Positions 54,489-64,000 of a stretch of DNA of 64,000 bases are shown here, piece after piece (position 1 is the first letter of the stretch; each line of letters opens with the position of its first letter). The DNA is from Ilyonectria destructans (lineage: Eukaryota > Ascomycota > Sordariomycetes > Hypocreales > Nectriaceae). The stretch spans positions 372,001-436,000 of the forward strand of contig JAHEWK010000016.1 in the NCBI GenBank assembly GCA_020740775.1, in the 5' to 3' direction. Position numbers and translations under genes: made by a program. The notes beneath the pieces are model-generated. The model was not told the origin of the DNA. It did no database searches and saw only the letters and a list, made by a program, of their open reading frames with translations.

Positions 54489-55820
54489 ATGGCCGACGTC
54501 AAGCCCCCCGTGCCAGCCATCTCCCTCAAGAGTATGGCCGTTCTAAAGATCCTTGCTATAGCCAAGAAGCTCATCGTTGTGCAGACTTCGAGTCCCGGAG
54601 GGATGAAATCATCAAGGAATTAGTCGCGGCGGCCGAGACGGCCGGGTTCTTCACTCTCGTGGACCACGGCATTAGCATTGAAGAGATCAATGCTCAATTT
54701 GCGCTTTCTCGCGAGTATTTCAATTTGCCGCAAGAGGTCAAAGGTAGGATTCCCCACGACATCAAGACCAACAATGGATGGGAGTACAAGGTAAGAAATA
54801 ATTCCTGGGCAAGGTCTCGACAAGAACATTTGCCTCCTTCTGACCAGGCTTGGAGCTCCCGAAATTAATGTCAATTCCCAGTCTCAAATCCGTCCGAGCA
54901 CTGGTCTTCCTGACCAGAAGGAGTCGTTTTGGCTCCAACGCAACTCAAAATGGCCCAGCGATGAGGAGCTACCCAACTTCAAGGCCACTACCAAGAAGTT
55001 CATGTCCAAGTGTGAAGCTATCTCCGAAAAAGTTTGTGCGTTTCCCCAGATGCCAATAACAAGGATTTCGTCAATCTTATAAATACCCCGACTTTTTAGT
55101 GACCTGCTTTTCCATCGGTCTTGGATTCCCCGAAGATCACTTGATCAAGGCAATGGACGTCACAGCGCCTGATAATCTCACCCAACTGCGCATGATTCAC
55201 TACATGGCGTCCGAAAATGCGGCCGGGACGTGGAGAGCTGGTAACCACACCGACGTTGGATGTCTTACACTACTCTTCCAACGGGATGGAGAGGATGGTC
55301 TAGAGATTTGTCCTGGTCGAGAAAGTCATAACGACCATGCGATCGGGGATGTCTTCACGCCTCTACCCGCCAAGACAGGGCCCATTGTGGTTAATATCGG
55401 CGATATGCTTAGTGAGCCTCAAGAAATCTCAACTTTTATGAGTGACATTAACATGAACTTGCAGTGGCTTGGTCCGACGACCGCCTCAAAGCCAACTTCC
55501 ATCGCGTTCGTGCAAAGGACACAGGGAAGAGTCCTGACCGATATTCCATTGCCTATTTCAATACGGGCAGAAAGAACGTCGTTATGCAGGGTCCCTTGAA
55601 GAAGTAGTACGTTCATCACACATTTCATCATCGCTGATTCTTACTGACTTTCCTTTTGCTCAGCCCCCCCGTCACCTGTGGTGATTATTTCCTCGGAAAG
55701 ACTGAATCGCAGTTCGGGTAAGACCTTGCCGCGGTCTTGACTTGGTTCATCCCATCTAATCGAGCTTATAGCCATAACTTCAAAAAGGACCAAGCAAATG
55801 CTACCGTAGGAACCGTCTAA
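54489..55820 (+). CDS. 2-oxoglutarate/Fe(II)-dependent oxygenase (IPNS-like), 319 aa
   Basis: Seven exons: 54489-54531, 54585-54790, 54882-55035, 55100-55411, 55465-55606, 55664-55717, 55772-55820. All phases close to 319 codons, and each splice restores family text (AISLKNFESRRDEI, NIGDMLMAWSDDRL, LKKYPPVTCGDYF). The family is the isopenicillin N synthase-like 2OG oxygenases. An N-terminal DIOX_N domain has AGFFTLVDHGIS. The catalytic jelly roll has the iron ligands His184, Asp186 (NHTDVG) and His251 (NFHRVR), and the 2-oxoglutarate-binding Arg264/Ser266 (RYS). Reaction: oxidation of a small molecule with 2OG to succinate and CO2; substrate unknown. Many apparent stops in the raw frame are introns, so the gene is intact. 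It shares its upstream region with the DUF1275 gene. Confidence 0.85.
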
Positions 55821-56743
55821 AGAGCAATGGTGGACCAAATTGGTGTATTTAGGCTCGAGGCCACGGCCAGCCCTCACAATGCACTGCGAGGAGATCAATA
55901 GCATGAAGCAGTAGGGTAGCAATTGACGTTATCTTCCAGAAAAATATTCTGCATACCTCATACATTGGATCTCTGGAATTCGATTCCTGGTCTGTATCAT
56001 TCTGCTTATGCGCTACCAGAGGATAAACCCATTGGCGAACATGGTCGGCAATCACGGCTTCAACGTCAGCAGCACGTCATCTTCACAAGTTTCCGTCAGC
56101 TCAGAGTGGATAAGGTGACATTTAGTGGCTGGCGCCTGGCCTGTGGCAAATTTGAGGGCAACCTTGTTACTTACTGGCTGTCCTCATTCAGTGGCTTTGG
56201 CATTCTTGCATCTGCTCGTTGTCCTTGCAACCCTGGTGCCAATGATGGCGTGTGTCGGAACTTAATCATGCGGACGGGCGCACTCCTCCGCAGATGTCAG
56301 CCCTAGACCCAGACAGGAATTTGCTCGTTGATACAAGCGCCTTCTAATTGGTCAGTACATCATTTGAACGCACGGATGTCTCAGCAGGTCAGCAGGCGTT
56401 GTGAGTACCTGTTACCCCTTCGCCTCCAGCGGTAACATCTAGAGACCTTCGGATTAGATACCGAAACACACAAATATTAGTTAAAGAACTAGTGCCTTGA
56501 TATCAATACAATACATTCTCAATAGGGAATTTGCTCGCAGAATAGAGTCTGACGATGATTAGCGAATCGTCATTTCATATTTATAATACAGGTCGATGTC
56601 GATGGAAGCAGCCCGCCACTCAGAGAACTACGAGTATAAAATAAAGTAAAGCATTGTCCTGTAAACGAGAACTTCTTATTCTACAGAAAACCCATTCCTG
56701 AATCACTAGCTCAATTTCTATTTCACAAACAAAACCCGCTACC
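55821..56743. other. intergenic, reductase promoter
   Basis: About 920 bases. A 127-codon + frame at 55923-56306 has no family pattern. A TATA-like TATAAA at 56635-56640 lies about 104 bases before the next ATG. Confidence 0.5.
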
Positions 56744-57898
56744 ATGGCCGACAACAATACCGCTATCCCCAAGGGCTCATGGGTCCTGGTGACCGCTGCA
56801 AACGGCTACACCGGGAGCCACGTCGTCATGGAGCTGCTGAAGCGAGGTTTCAAGGTGCGCGGAACTGTGCGCGATCTATCTTCTGGTCAGTGGCTTCTGG
56901 ATGATGACTTCGTTTCACCATATGCGAAACGCGGCGACGTTGAGCTCGTCGTTGCCGACACCAGCATCCCCAACGCCTTCGACAATGCCGTCAAGGGCGT
57001 TTCCGCGGTGATCCACGTCGCCATCATCACCGACTTGGTGGCAGACCCCAACATCGGAATCCCTGCGACCGTCGAGGCGGCGCTGACCGTGTGCCGATCT
57101 GCAGCGCGCGAGCCCTCTGTAAAGCGGTTCGTCTTTACCTCCACCTTCTTCGCCGCAGCGATGCCGACGGCAGATGTCACGGAGACCATCACGAATCTCG
57201 ACACGTGGAACGAGGCAGCTTTGCAGGCTGCCTGGGCTCCCCCGCCATACGAGGCTGATCGAATCATACCCGTGTACTGCGCTTCCAAGGTCGAAGCAGA
57301 GAAGGCGGTGTGGAAGTTTGTCAAGGACGAGAAGCTACCCTGGGTTGTCAACTCGGTCAGCCCTTGCTCCATCCTGGGAGACATTCGGATCGATAAACAC
57401 CTTCGGTCTATCCCGCCTCAGCTGCTGGAACAGCTGTACCTTGGCAACACAGCGGCATTGCAAGGAACCCCCGCGCGTGAGTTGCCCCAATTTGAACGTC
57501 CTCTCGTGAGAGCCCGAGCAGTGCAGTGACGGCGAATGAAGTAAGACAAAGGACCAGCTAACGATTTTCCGTTTAATGTAGTGTACTACTCGCACGTCAC
57601 CGACGTAGCTGTGATGCATGTTGCCGCCGCGCTCGATCCAAATGTCAAAGGCCTACGCATCCAGGTGCTTGCAAAGTCGTTCAATTGGAATGACTGTCTC
57701 GAGATCTTGCGCAAGACGTACCCGAACCGGACGTTTGTTGACAACTTTCTCACGGGCGATCCCACCTTGGTGTACAAGATCGAGAACGACATCGCTCCTA
57801 GCTTGATGCAAAAATGGGCTGCGCGTGACTGGATCAGCTTGGAAACCACTATTGTAGAGACGATGGATTTCATCGTGAAGCATAAGAAGTTGCAGTGA
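56744..57898 (+). CDS. NAD(P)-dependent epimerase/reductase (extended SDR, GRP2/dihydroflavonol-reductase-like), 349 aa
   Basis: Two exons: 56744-57476 and 57582-57898, separated by a 105-nt intron (GTGAGT...GCTAACG...TGTAG). The Rossmann motif is VLVTAANGYTGSHVVMELL (G-x2-G-x2-G type: NGYTGSH) near residues 14-32. KVRGTVRD carries the Arg that usually favours NADP(H). VIHVA and FVFTSTFFAA follow. The active site has Tyr178 and Lys182 (VYCASKVEAEK) and upstream Ser/Thr. The second exon restores YYSHVTDVAVMHVAAAL. The family includes methylglyoxal/aldehyde reductases and cinnamoyl-CoA or dihydroflavonol reductases. Cytosolic; substrate unknown. TATA-like box at 56635-56640. Intact and of normal length. 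Confidence 0.88.
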
Positions 57899-58289
57899 CG
57901 AAATGGCGAATGCATGGTACCGGGCGCAGGAGAGTTGGATACCATTCGCGCTCTGGGTAAGCCTGTAAATTAGCCCAACAGTCTAGAACAGAGCACCGAT
58001 TAGCGCCCTGATATCAATTACTCTGTATTTAATGCACTACAAAGTTCTTTGCGTTTTCCTTCTCGACCAATGGTCTCAGCGTCATGGGAGGGTTGCAAGC
58101 TGAGTCAGATTGCCTGCAAGCGCCAATTCGGCGTCGCTCGGGGCATTTTGTATTTAATTAGCACGCCGCCCTTTATTTGAACACCTTTTTTGTCTTTTTA
58201 CCCCGACTAAGCTCACGTGCACACCAGAAGAGCCGGAAGAGCACCTTTTAGTCAAATTATATTCTTGGCATTCACCCATCAGACTTCAA
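57899..58289. promoter_or_regulatory. upstream region of the regulator-like gene
   Basis: About 390 bases, with a CACGTG E-box palindrome at 58214-58219, some 70 bases before the next start codon. No gene. Confidence 0.35.
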
Positions 58290-59515
58290 ATGGCGTGCAT
58301 GGAAGAAACCCCGTCGTTGGAAACGCAGCAAATGACGGTGATTGGGAAGAAGGGGCGTGGTAGGCAATCCAGCCGTCGATCGACCAACAAACAACATCAG
58401 CGGCAGCCCGGAATGGTCCAGTTCATCAACACCATACATCCAGATGAGAGCACCAGCACACACAGTCTCAGACTTATCAGATCCCATGTGGCAAAGCATT
58501 CGCGGGCTCTCCAACGGGAACGGAAGCAACACCAGAACCAGCAATCCAGATCTCTCCCCAAGGGCTACTCGACGAGTCATCCCATCTGTTCTCGGGCTCA
58601 GGTGAGACAACACCACGGGGAAGAAGAAGAAGATGAGGATACGTACGATATTTTATTACCATGGCATCCTCAGAGACGTTTCGTGACGAAGGCCGGCGAT
58701 CGTGCGCTTGCACCAAAGCCGAAAGAATCCGCACTGGTTCCGAAAGCCACCGGCTGGCGGAATACCGATGATTCCAGTCCAATACAAATGATCGGAGGCA
58801 ATCGCAAAGACTGCTATCAAGGACTCGCAAGGCCACTCTCCGACGAAGAGGAGTACCTTTTTGACTTTTGTACGTGTATCCTCATCCTCTCTGCCGGTCT
58901 CATTCCTAGTGCATCTCCACGTACCACTGTCGGTTCAGAAGCTCATTCTCTTGACCCCTCTGCAAAGACCTGAACTACGTTATCCTATACGGCTACAAGG
59001 CATGCCATCACAAAGAAGACGACGCCGTATTCACAGCCTCGATGAGAGAAATTTGGGTGCCGTTCATGATGACCCAGCCCTGCCTGATGGCGGCCGCCTT
59101 CCACGTTGCTTGCCGCAATTACGCCGCCAACACGAGCAACGATAACACGAAGAGGTTTTCCATAAAGAAGCTACAGTATCGGCTCACTTGCCTAAGCATG
59201 GCGAAAGATGCGATTGAAACACAGGCCGTGGCGAATGATGCAACCATCGCCCTTGCCTTGATCATGGCGTCCGAATCGGTATGTGATGCTCTGACTTACT
59301 CCCCGAGATGCGGATCCGGAAAACTAAAGAGACAATAGTATTTTGAAGGAGACATTGACGCATATCTCACCCACAGCATTGGGATTATGAAGATGGTTAC
59401 AGCCCGAGGCGGCCTTGAGAAGTTAGGTGTATCAGGGTTCCTCTCGAAGATTGTAGGATGGTCTATATATACCCCAGGACATATATTGATGTCGGGTCCA
59501 GTTGAGGCGGAATGA
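58290..59515 (+). CDS. fungal transcription-factor-like protein without visible DNA-binding domain, 355 aa
   Basis: Three exons: 58290-58869, 58968-59278, 59339-59515, with introns of 98 nt (GTACGT...GCAAAG) and 60 nt (GTATGT...ACAATAG). The N-terminus has FINTIHPDESTSTHSLRLIR, SHVAKHSRALQRERK, and later LLPWHPQRRFV. After splicing come FDFYLNYVILYGYKACHH, MMTQPCLMAAAFHVACRNYA and DIDAYLTHSIGIMKMVTARG. This is the family often annotated as fungal transcription factor domain proteins; members carry a short basic N-terminus but no C6 cluster. The usual proteins are longer (~450-550 aa) and go on for another 100+ residues after GGLEKLG, so this one may be truncated at the stop 59513-59515 or need another intron. 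A regulatory role is assumed. Confidence 0.65.
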
Positions 59516-59808
59516 GATACGTAGCAATATTTCCTACGTATTTTCTTGAATCTCTAGTTCTATTTAGTATAATCCGACAAAGCTTTCGGTACATCCTCTA
59601 GGAACCTCAAATGACTTCGCGAATTATTATGCATACATCTCTATTGAGCTGCAGGGTTTGGTGACAAGCTATCTTCAATCTTTGTCACAAGACAATAACA
59701 ATACAAACCATCACAGGCGTGCTCTTGTAACTGCGGCAGCGAGATATAGTCCTGATGAGTCAACCTATGTTTTGTTAATATCTCACCATACCCTCAGTGG
59801 AATGATGG
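59516..59808. other. 3' intergenic between convergent genes
   Basis: About 290 bases between the regulator-like gene and the flavocytochrome gene; no gene. Remnants of a longer C-terminus of the regulator could be here but were not recognised. Confidence 0.45.
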
Positions 59809-61504
59809 TCAAAGACTTACATGTGACGGGTTCAACTGGTCGATCGATGAAACACCCAAAAGAGCCATAGCAGTCTCCACCTCTTGTTTTAGGATACGAA
59901 TAGCTCGGCGGACTCCTGGTTCGCCAAAAGCCAGTGCGTAAAGAAAAGCGCGGCCAAGTCCAACACCTTTTGCGCCAAGTGCAAGTGCTTTCACGATGTC
60001 AGTTCCCCTCGTGATGCCGCCGTCCACCATGACTTCGCATTTATCGAGAACCTCTGGGCAATGCTGTCTTATTTCCAACAGCGTTTCCAGTGCTGAGGGT
60101 GCGCCTTCCAACTGGCGACCACCATGATTGGATAGCCAGGGATGGACGCCGTGTTCCATGCACAGAGCGGCGTCTTCCCAGCATTGGATTCCTTTGATGG
60201 CGATTGGTAGGTCTGTGATCTCTCGAAGCCATTTTACAGCCGAAACCCAGTCGAATTTTGAGTAGACATGTCTGCTCAACGTTAGTGATCATTGTCATGG
60301 AAGTTCTCGGTGTGTCTTACGGGCGCGTTACGGAAATCCCGCCAGATAAACCCAGGTCTTTATCATCATCCTCGTTTCCGGATGGCTAAATGAAGAGTTA
60401 ATACGATCCTGCTCTCTGGTGTATCCCTACTCACCACAGATTCAGCAACGTTTAATCGCATGTCTCTCTCTCGCTTCCCAACTTGAATTGCATCAACCGT
60501 CAAAGCAAAGCCCTTGTACCCAGAAGCAATTGCTTGTCGGATCTCGCGCTCTGTAATTGACAGATCTCTCATCGCATATATCTGCCAGAATAGGGTTTGA
60601 TTCTGTCCGCGGGCGTCTGCCATCTGCCTTTGGGTACAGCCTGCATTATTGCAGACCCATTGGAGGATGCCTTCATTCGCAGCTGCTTTCGTCATGAGAA
60701 CCTCGCCCGTTGGATTAGCCAATTTTCCGCCGCCAGCTGGACTGATGAAAAATGGAGCAGAAAATGTGGTCCCAAGCAATCGTGTAGAGGTGTCAACAGC
60801 CTCTATGGGCCTCAGAACACGGGGCCGGAATCTGATTGCTTGCCATGATTTCTGGTTCCATGAAGTAGTCTTTTCGTCGTCGGCACCGGATTTGAAAACT
60901 GGACAGTCTATGAGCAATTGAAAGATCTCCATCTATCGATGCAACTCACAAGCGAAGGCTTTTGCAGGCAAAACCTGAGAGGCTGCCTTCTCAAAGTCGA
61001 CAATGTTCAAAATTGAGAAGAGCTGGGGACCTTTTTGCTTCGCAGCCCCAGGTTCGTCTTTAGGGATTGCAGGTGGAGCCATTGCACCAATAACTCGCCC
61101 AACTGTTTGCCTGTGACGTGAAAGAACCAATCGTCAGCCATAAAAACAATTGCGCTGATATTGTTGTGACCTACTTCGATCCGATATGCTTGTGTAATGT
61201 ATCCTCTGAATGAAATGACTCGAAAGCGTCTGTAGCGTCTCGCCCAGCGTGCTTGAGAATGATATGTTGCCCACCCGGATGCAAGTCCAAAAAGTCCGTA
61301 ACGTCGTATGCACAGTCTTTGATAATAATCCAACAACTATCCCTTGTTGTATGTCTGCTGACTTCCAATCTAGCGGGGTTAGGATGGCTTTTGGAATATC
61401 GGGATGGGAACCAACAGACCTTGTGACCATGTCGAGAATCGGGCAGCTGTCTACCAATCAAACGGCTAAATCTCGAGAAAATAAAAAGACCTTGGTTTTG
61501 CCAT
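59809..61504 (-). CDS. flavocytochrome b2-type FMN hydroxyacid dehydrogenase (L-lactate dehydrogenase-like), 453 aa
   Basis: Six-exon model: 61504-61491, 61369-61175, 61110-60950, 60898-60435, 60385-60321, 60271-59809. An N-terminal cytochrome b5 domain has VSRHTTRDSCWIII and FLDLHPGGQHIILKHAGRDA, with heme ligands His35 (HPGG) and His58 (SFHSED). A linker leads to the FMN barrel: ADDEKTTSWNQKSW, FSAPFFISPAGGGKLANPTG, QTLFWQIYAMRD, GFALTVDA, then ISVTRPHVYSKFDW, IAIKGIQ (Lys326), the catalytic LSNHGGRQLEG (His349, Arg352), DGGITRGTDIVKALALGAKG and VGLGRAFLYA. Such enzymes oxidise L-lactate or related 2-hydroxyacids; whether it is mitochondrial cannot be told. The first 14-nt exon rests on a weak GTCTTT donor, so the start is uncertain; exons 2-6 are solid. 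It is divergent from the Dal5-type transporter. Confidence 0.82.
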
Positions 61505-62276
61505 GCCCAGATCCGAAGCTTTATTACCGATAGCAATTCTTGAGGTGACTCGGTACGGTACGGGGTTGTCCTGAATGGGCGTCGGCCCGGGGTCATGCAG
61601 CCGCATTGCGAACGCACCGTAATCGGGGAAAAGGCAATACCTGCATCGGCTCTGTACTTCCGGGTCGATTATTGTCAAATCTGATCTGAATCTCGTAGCC
61701 AACCACATGGCCCTCATGAGGAGTCCGCCAATCGGGCACAAGGCATTGATAACGCTACTCGGAGCCAAAGCCGGTAATCCTGGGGTACGCGGATCTACGT
61801 TGAGCGATGCTCCCAGGCTAGTTTCGATAGCAAGGGACCCGGACCGAGCCCCTGGTTTATCGGCTATCACACGGATGCGAGCCCCGGCATCATTATCGTG
61901 ATACATCATTGTGGGGTCTCAAGCTTGGCGAGTCAGGACGGCCGCTTGTTGTTAGTGGAGCATGGATGAGAGATGAGAGCCTATCTCGGCTGCACCTGGT
62001 TGCCAATTCATGCTCTTGCTTATCACACGCCAGAAACATGTGCAATGGCAGGCTTGTTTGGTGTAGACGAATCATCGACGCCAGGTCATAGTATCGAGAG
62101 TCGAGACTCGAGATCGCTATCCGCAGCCTGAAGAATGCAGCGTCTCTCAGCCATCTTATCTTCAACGAACCCTGACAGGCCGCGCTCAATCACGGTACAA
62201 AAGTGCGACGGCGCGTTCTCCTTCTTTTCCAGTTATTCCCCCATTGCCTCGTTTCTAAAAGTCGACACCCAAGAAA
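61505..62276. promoter_or_regulatory. divergent upstream region of flavocytochrome and MFS genes
   Basis: About 770 bases. Long but motif-free open frames (61466-61909 on -) run through it. It must hold both promoters. Confidence 0.45.
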
Positions 62277-64000
62277 ATGGCAACGCAGAAAGAGAAAGCC
62301 GATGTGGCGGTTGCTCTTGACCTAGAGGTATTGCTTCCGGCCACTTGCGTTGCTCCCGCACTTAGCTAACCACAACTCCAACCAGCGAACCGCGTCCGTC
62401 GCTGACGGTTACACTGAAAAGATCATTGAAACCCATCAAGCTGCCAAAAAGGACAAGGCTTTGGCCTTGCTCGCGATGCACCATGTTGCATTCGATGCCA
62501 ATTCTCCCGAGGCAAAACGAGTATTGCGAAAGATCGATCAGAGGATTATCCCAATGGTCCTGACCGTCTATGTCCTTATGCTCTTGGATAAGAACAGTCT
62601 TTCTTTCGCCAACATCATGGGAATCAAGGAAGAGACTCATCTCTCCGCCAGCGAGTATTCTTGGCTTGGATCAATTGTCTAGTATGTCAGCCGCTACCGA
62701 ATGACTTGGTACATCACTAACCTTGATCTTCACAGCTTCGGATATCTTGCCGGAGAAATCCCCGCCACATTCCTCATGCAGCGGATCCCCCTCGCCAAGT
62801 TCTTTTCCGTCATGGTCATCATATGGGGGGTAATCGTCATGATGCACGCCGTCTGTCACGACTTTGCCACCCTGGCCGTCGTGCGATTTCTGCTTGGCTT
62901 CATCGAGGTGTGCACCGCGCCAATCGTCATCTACATTCTCGGTTCCTGGTACACCAAGGAGGAACAAGTCTCCCGCGTTGCCATCTGGTATACGAGCTCT
63001 GGCTGGGGAAATGTCTTTGGAGGCTTCTTTGCGTGGCTAATTTGGCACGCGAAGACGTTTCGGTGGCAGGCGCTCTTCCTTTTCGAAGGAGGACTGACAG
63101 TTGCCCTGGGCGTTATCTTGTGGCTGTTCCTGGCCGCATCGCCTACTGACGCGAAGTGGCTCACGGAAGAGGAAAAGACCATTGCGCTTGAAAGATGCAG
63201 AGACAATAGAACTGGCACTGAGGTCTGGAAGTTCAACAAGTCGCAACTGTTTGAAGCCTTCTGTGACCCTCGATTCTACCTCATCTTTCTCCTGTTGGTA
63301 TCCACCGGCTTACCTAATGGTGGAATAACCGTCTTCGGTAAGTGAATCTATCTTTAGTTAATCCAAACCGTCTACTGACAATAACATCCAGGGCCTTCAA
63401 TTATTTCTGCGTTCGGGTTCACTCCCGAGCAAACGACTCTCCTAAGCATGGCCCCCGGCATCGCAGCCGTGATTGGGACCCTCGTCGCCTTGGTCGTCGC
63501 CAAGTATACAAACCGAACAATCGCAGGAATGTACATCTTAGTACTGTCCTGTGTCGGTGTCGTCATGATGTTGACAATCTCGCCCTCCAACCACACTGCC
63601 AGATATGGTGGTTACATTCTCACCATGCAATGTAGGTCCAACGTTAAAATCCAGCAATAAGTCTTGTTGTGAAATTGCTAACAACTCCAAGTTCCCATCT
63701 GTGTTCTTTTCATCATCACCTTCATGACCGCTGGCGTTGGTGGGTCGACTAAAAAATTGGCCTTTGGTGCTTCATACCAGCTTGGGTACACAGTCGGTAA
63801 TATCATCGGGCCGCAGACATATCGGAAATCAGATGCCCCTGATTATTATGCAAGTCCCTCTCTCTCATATAAAATCGCTATGTATGACTAACCGCTAGGA
63901 TGTAGATCGCCAAGTATACGATGCTCGCATTTCTCATCCTGTGCCTTATTCTTCTCGGAGCCATGGGCCTTATCCATACTCATTGGAACAGAAAGAGAGA
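62277..64000 (+). CDS. Dal5/allantoate-permease-type MFS transporter, partial at window end
   Basis: Exons: 62277-62327, 62386-62681, 62736-63337, 63392-63631, 63692-63849, 63906 to beyond 64000. Phases join into one frame of at least 480 codons. The anion:cation symporter (ACS) family text is clear: RVLRKIDQRIIPMVLTVYVL, LDKNSLSFANIMGIKEETHL, YSWLGSIVYFGYLAGEIPAT, GFIEVCTAPIVIYILGSWYT, QVSRVAIWYTSSGWGNVFGG, and ASYQLGYTVGNIIGPQTYR then DAPDYY. Members import allantoate, nicotinate, pantothenate, tartrate or other carboxylates with protons. The last intron seen has a GC donor (TAT|GCAAGT) and ends GATGTAG, which is needed to join DAPDYY to AKYTMLAF. The gene runs off the window shortly before its expected end. 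It is divergent from the hydroxyacid dehydrogenase, which suggests uptake of the substrate. Confidence 0.88.

Noticed and set aside
55923..56306. 127-codon + strand ORF between the oxygenase and the reductase
   Set aside because: No domain, no intron logic, atypical composition.
61466..61909. 147-codon minus-strand ORF upstream of the flavocytochrome
   Set aside because: Lies in the divergent promoter region; no motif and no link to the cytochrome b5 frame.
1..64000. Secondary-metabolite backbone cluster or CRISPR array
   Set aside because: No polyketide, nonribosomal peptide or terpene synthase motif was found despite several transporters and oxidoreductases, and no regularly spaced repeats exist.

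Overview
The window is nuclear DNA from a filamentous ascomycete (Pezizomycotina; the style is most like the Aspergillus/Penicillium group, but this is not proven). The evidence is the short 49-150 nt introns with GT(A/G)AGT donors and CTAAC-like branch points, together with fungal-only families: DUF3433, HET, TRI12-like MFS, bZIP+DUF3425 and the fungal transcription-factor middle domain. Gene density is low for such a genome. Gene-free AT-rich stretches and decayed genes separate intact genes, which is typical of an accessory or subtelomere-like region. I see no backbone polyketide or nonribosomal peptide synthase, no tRNA or rRNA, and no complete transposon. Spliced models were built by eye from reading-frame continuity, splice signals and family similarity.

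Layout. 0-3 kb: an acidic-repeat protein and a secreted, apparently GPI-anchored protein with two tandem eight-cysteine modules (both -). 3.5-5.3 kb: a DUF3433 membrane protein (+). 7.4-8.7 kb: a small secreted SnoaL-like protein and a tiny cysteine-rich ORF resembling a degenerate cellulose-binding module. 9.4-11 kb: a tannase/feruloyl esterase. 11.3-17.2 kb: one large gene (-) that I join from four exons, with C2H2 zinc fingers at the N-terminus and a PNP_UDP nucleoside-phosphorylase-like domain at the C-terminus. 17.9-19.6 kb: an NCS1 purine-cytosine permease with a cluster of GATA sites upstream. 21-25 kb: relics of a transcription factor, an MFS transporter and a short-chain dehydrogenase around a four-TM protein. 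26.4-30 kb: an ABM-type protein and a DHA2 drug-efflux MFS. 30-33.7 kb: gene-poor DNA with a GC-rich hairpin island. 33.7-40.8 kb: a secreted alpha/beta hydrolase, a bZIP factor and a TRI12-like MFS. 41-46.5 kb: a macro-domain protein, a class I glutamine amidotransferase and an amino-acid permease. 47-52.7 kb: a decayed belt (dihydroxyacetone kinase fragment, sugar transporter pseudogene, fucose-permease-like relic) interrupted by an intact HET-domain protein. 53-64 kb: a DUF1275 membrane protein, a seven-exon 2-oxoglutarate oxygenase, an NAD(P)-dependent reductase, a transcription-factor-like protein, a flavocytochrome b2-type hydroxyacid dehydrogenase and a Dal5-type MFS transporter that runs off the window end.

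How the genes may work together (inference). Several divergent pairs share one upstream region: amidotransferase/amino-acid permease, DUF1275/2OG oxygenase, and flavocytochrome/Dal5-type MFS. The last pair, with the regulator-like gene next to it, looks like a small module for uptake and oxidation of a 2-hydroxyacid. The NCS1 permease with upstream GATA sites fits nitrogen scavenging. The HET protein and the zinc-finger/PNP_UDP protein belong to families linked to fungal self/non-self recognition.
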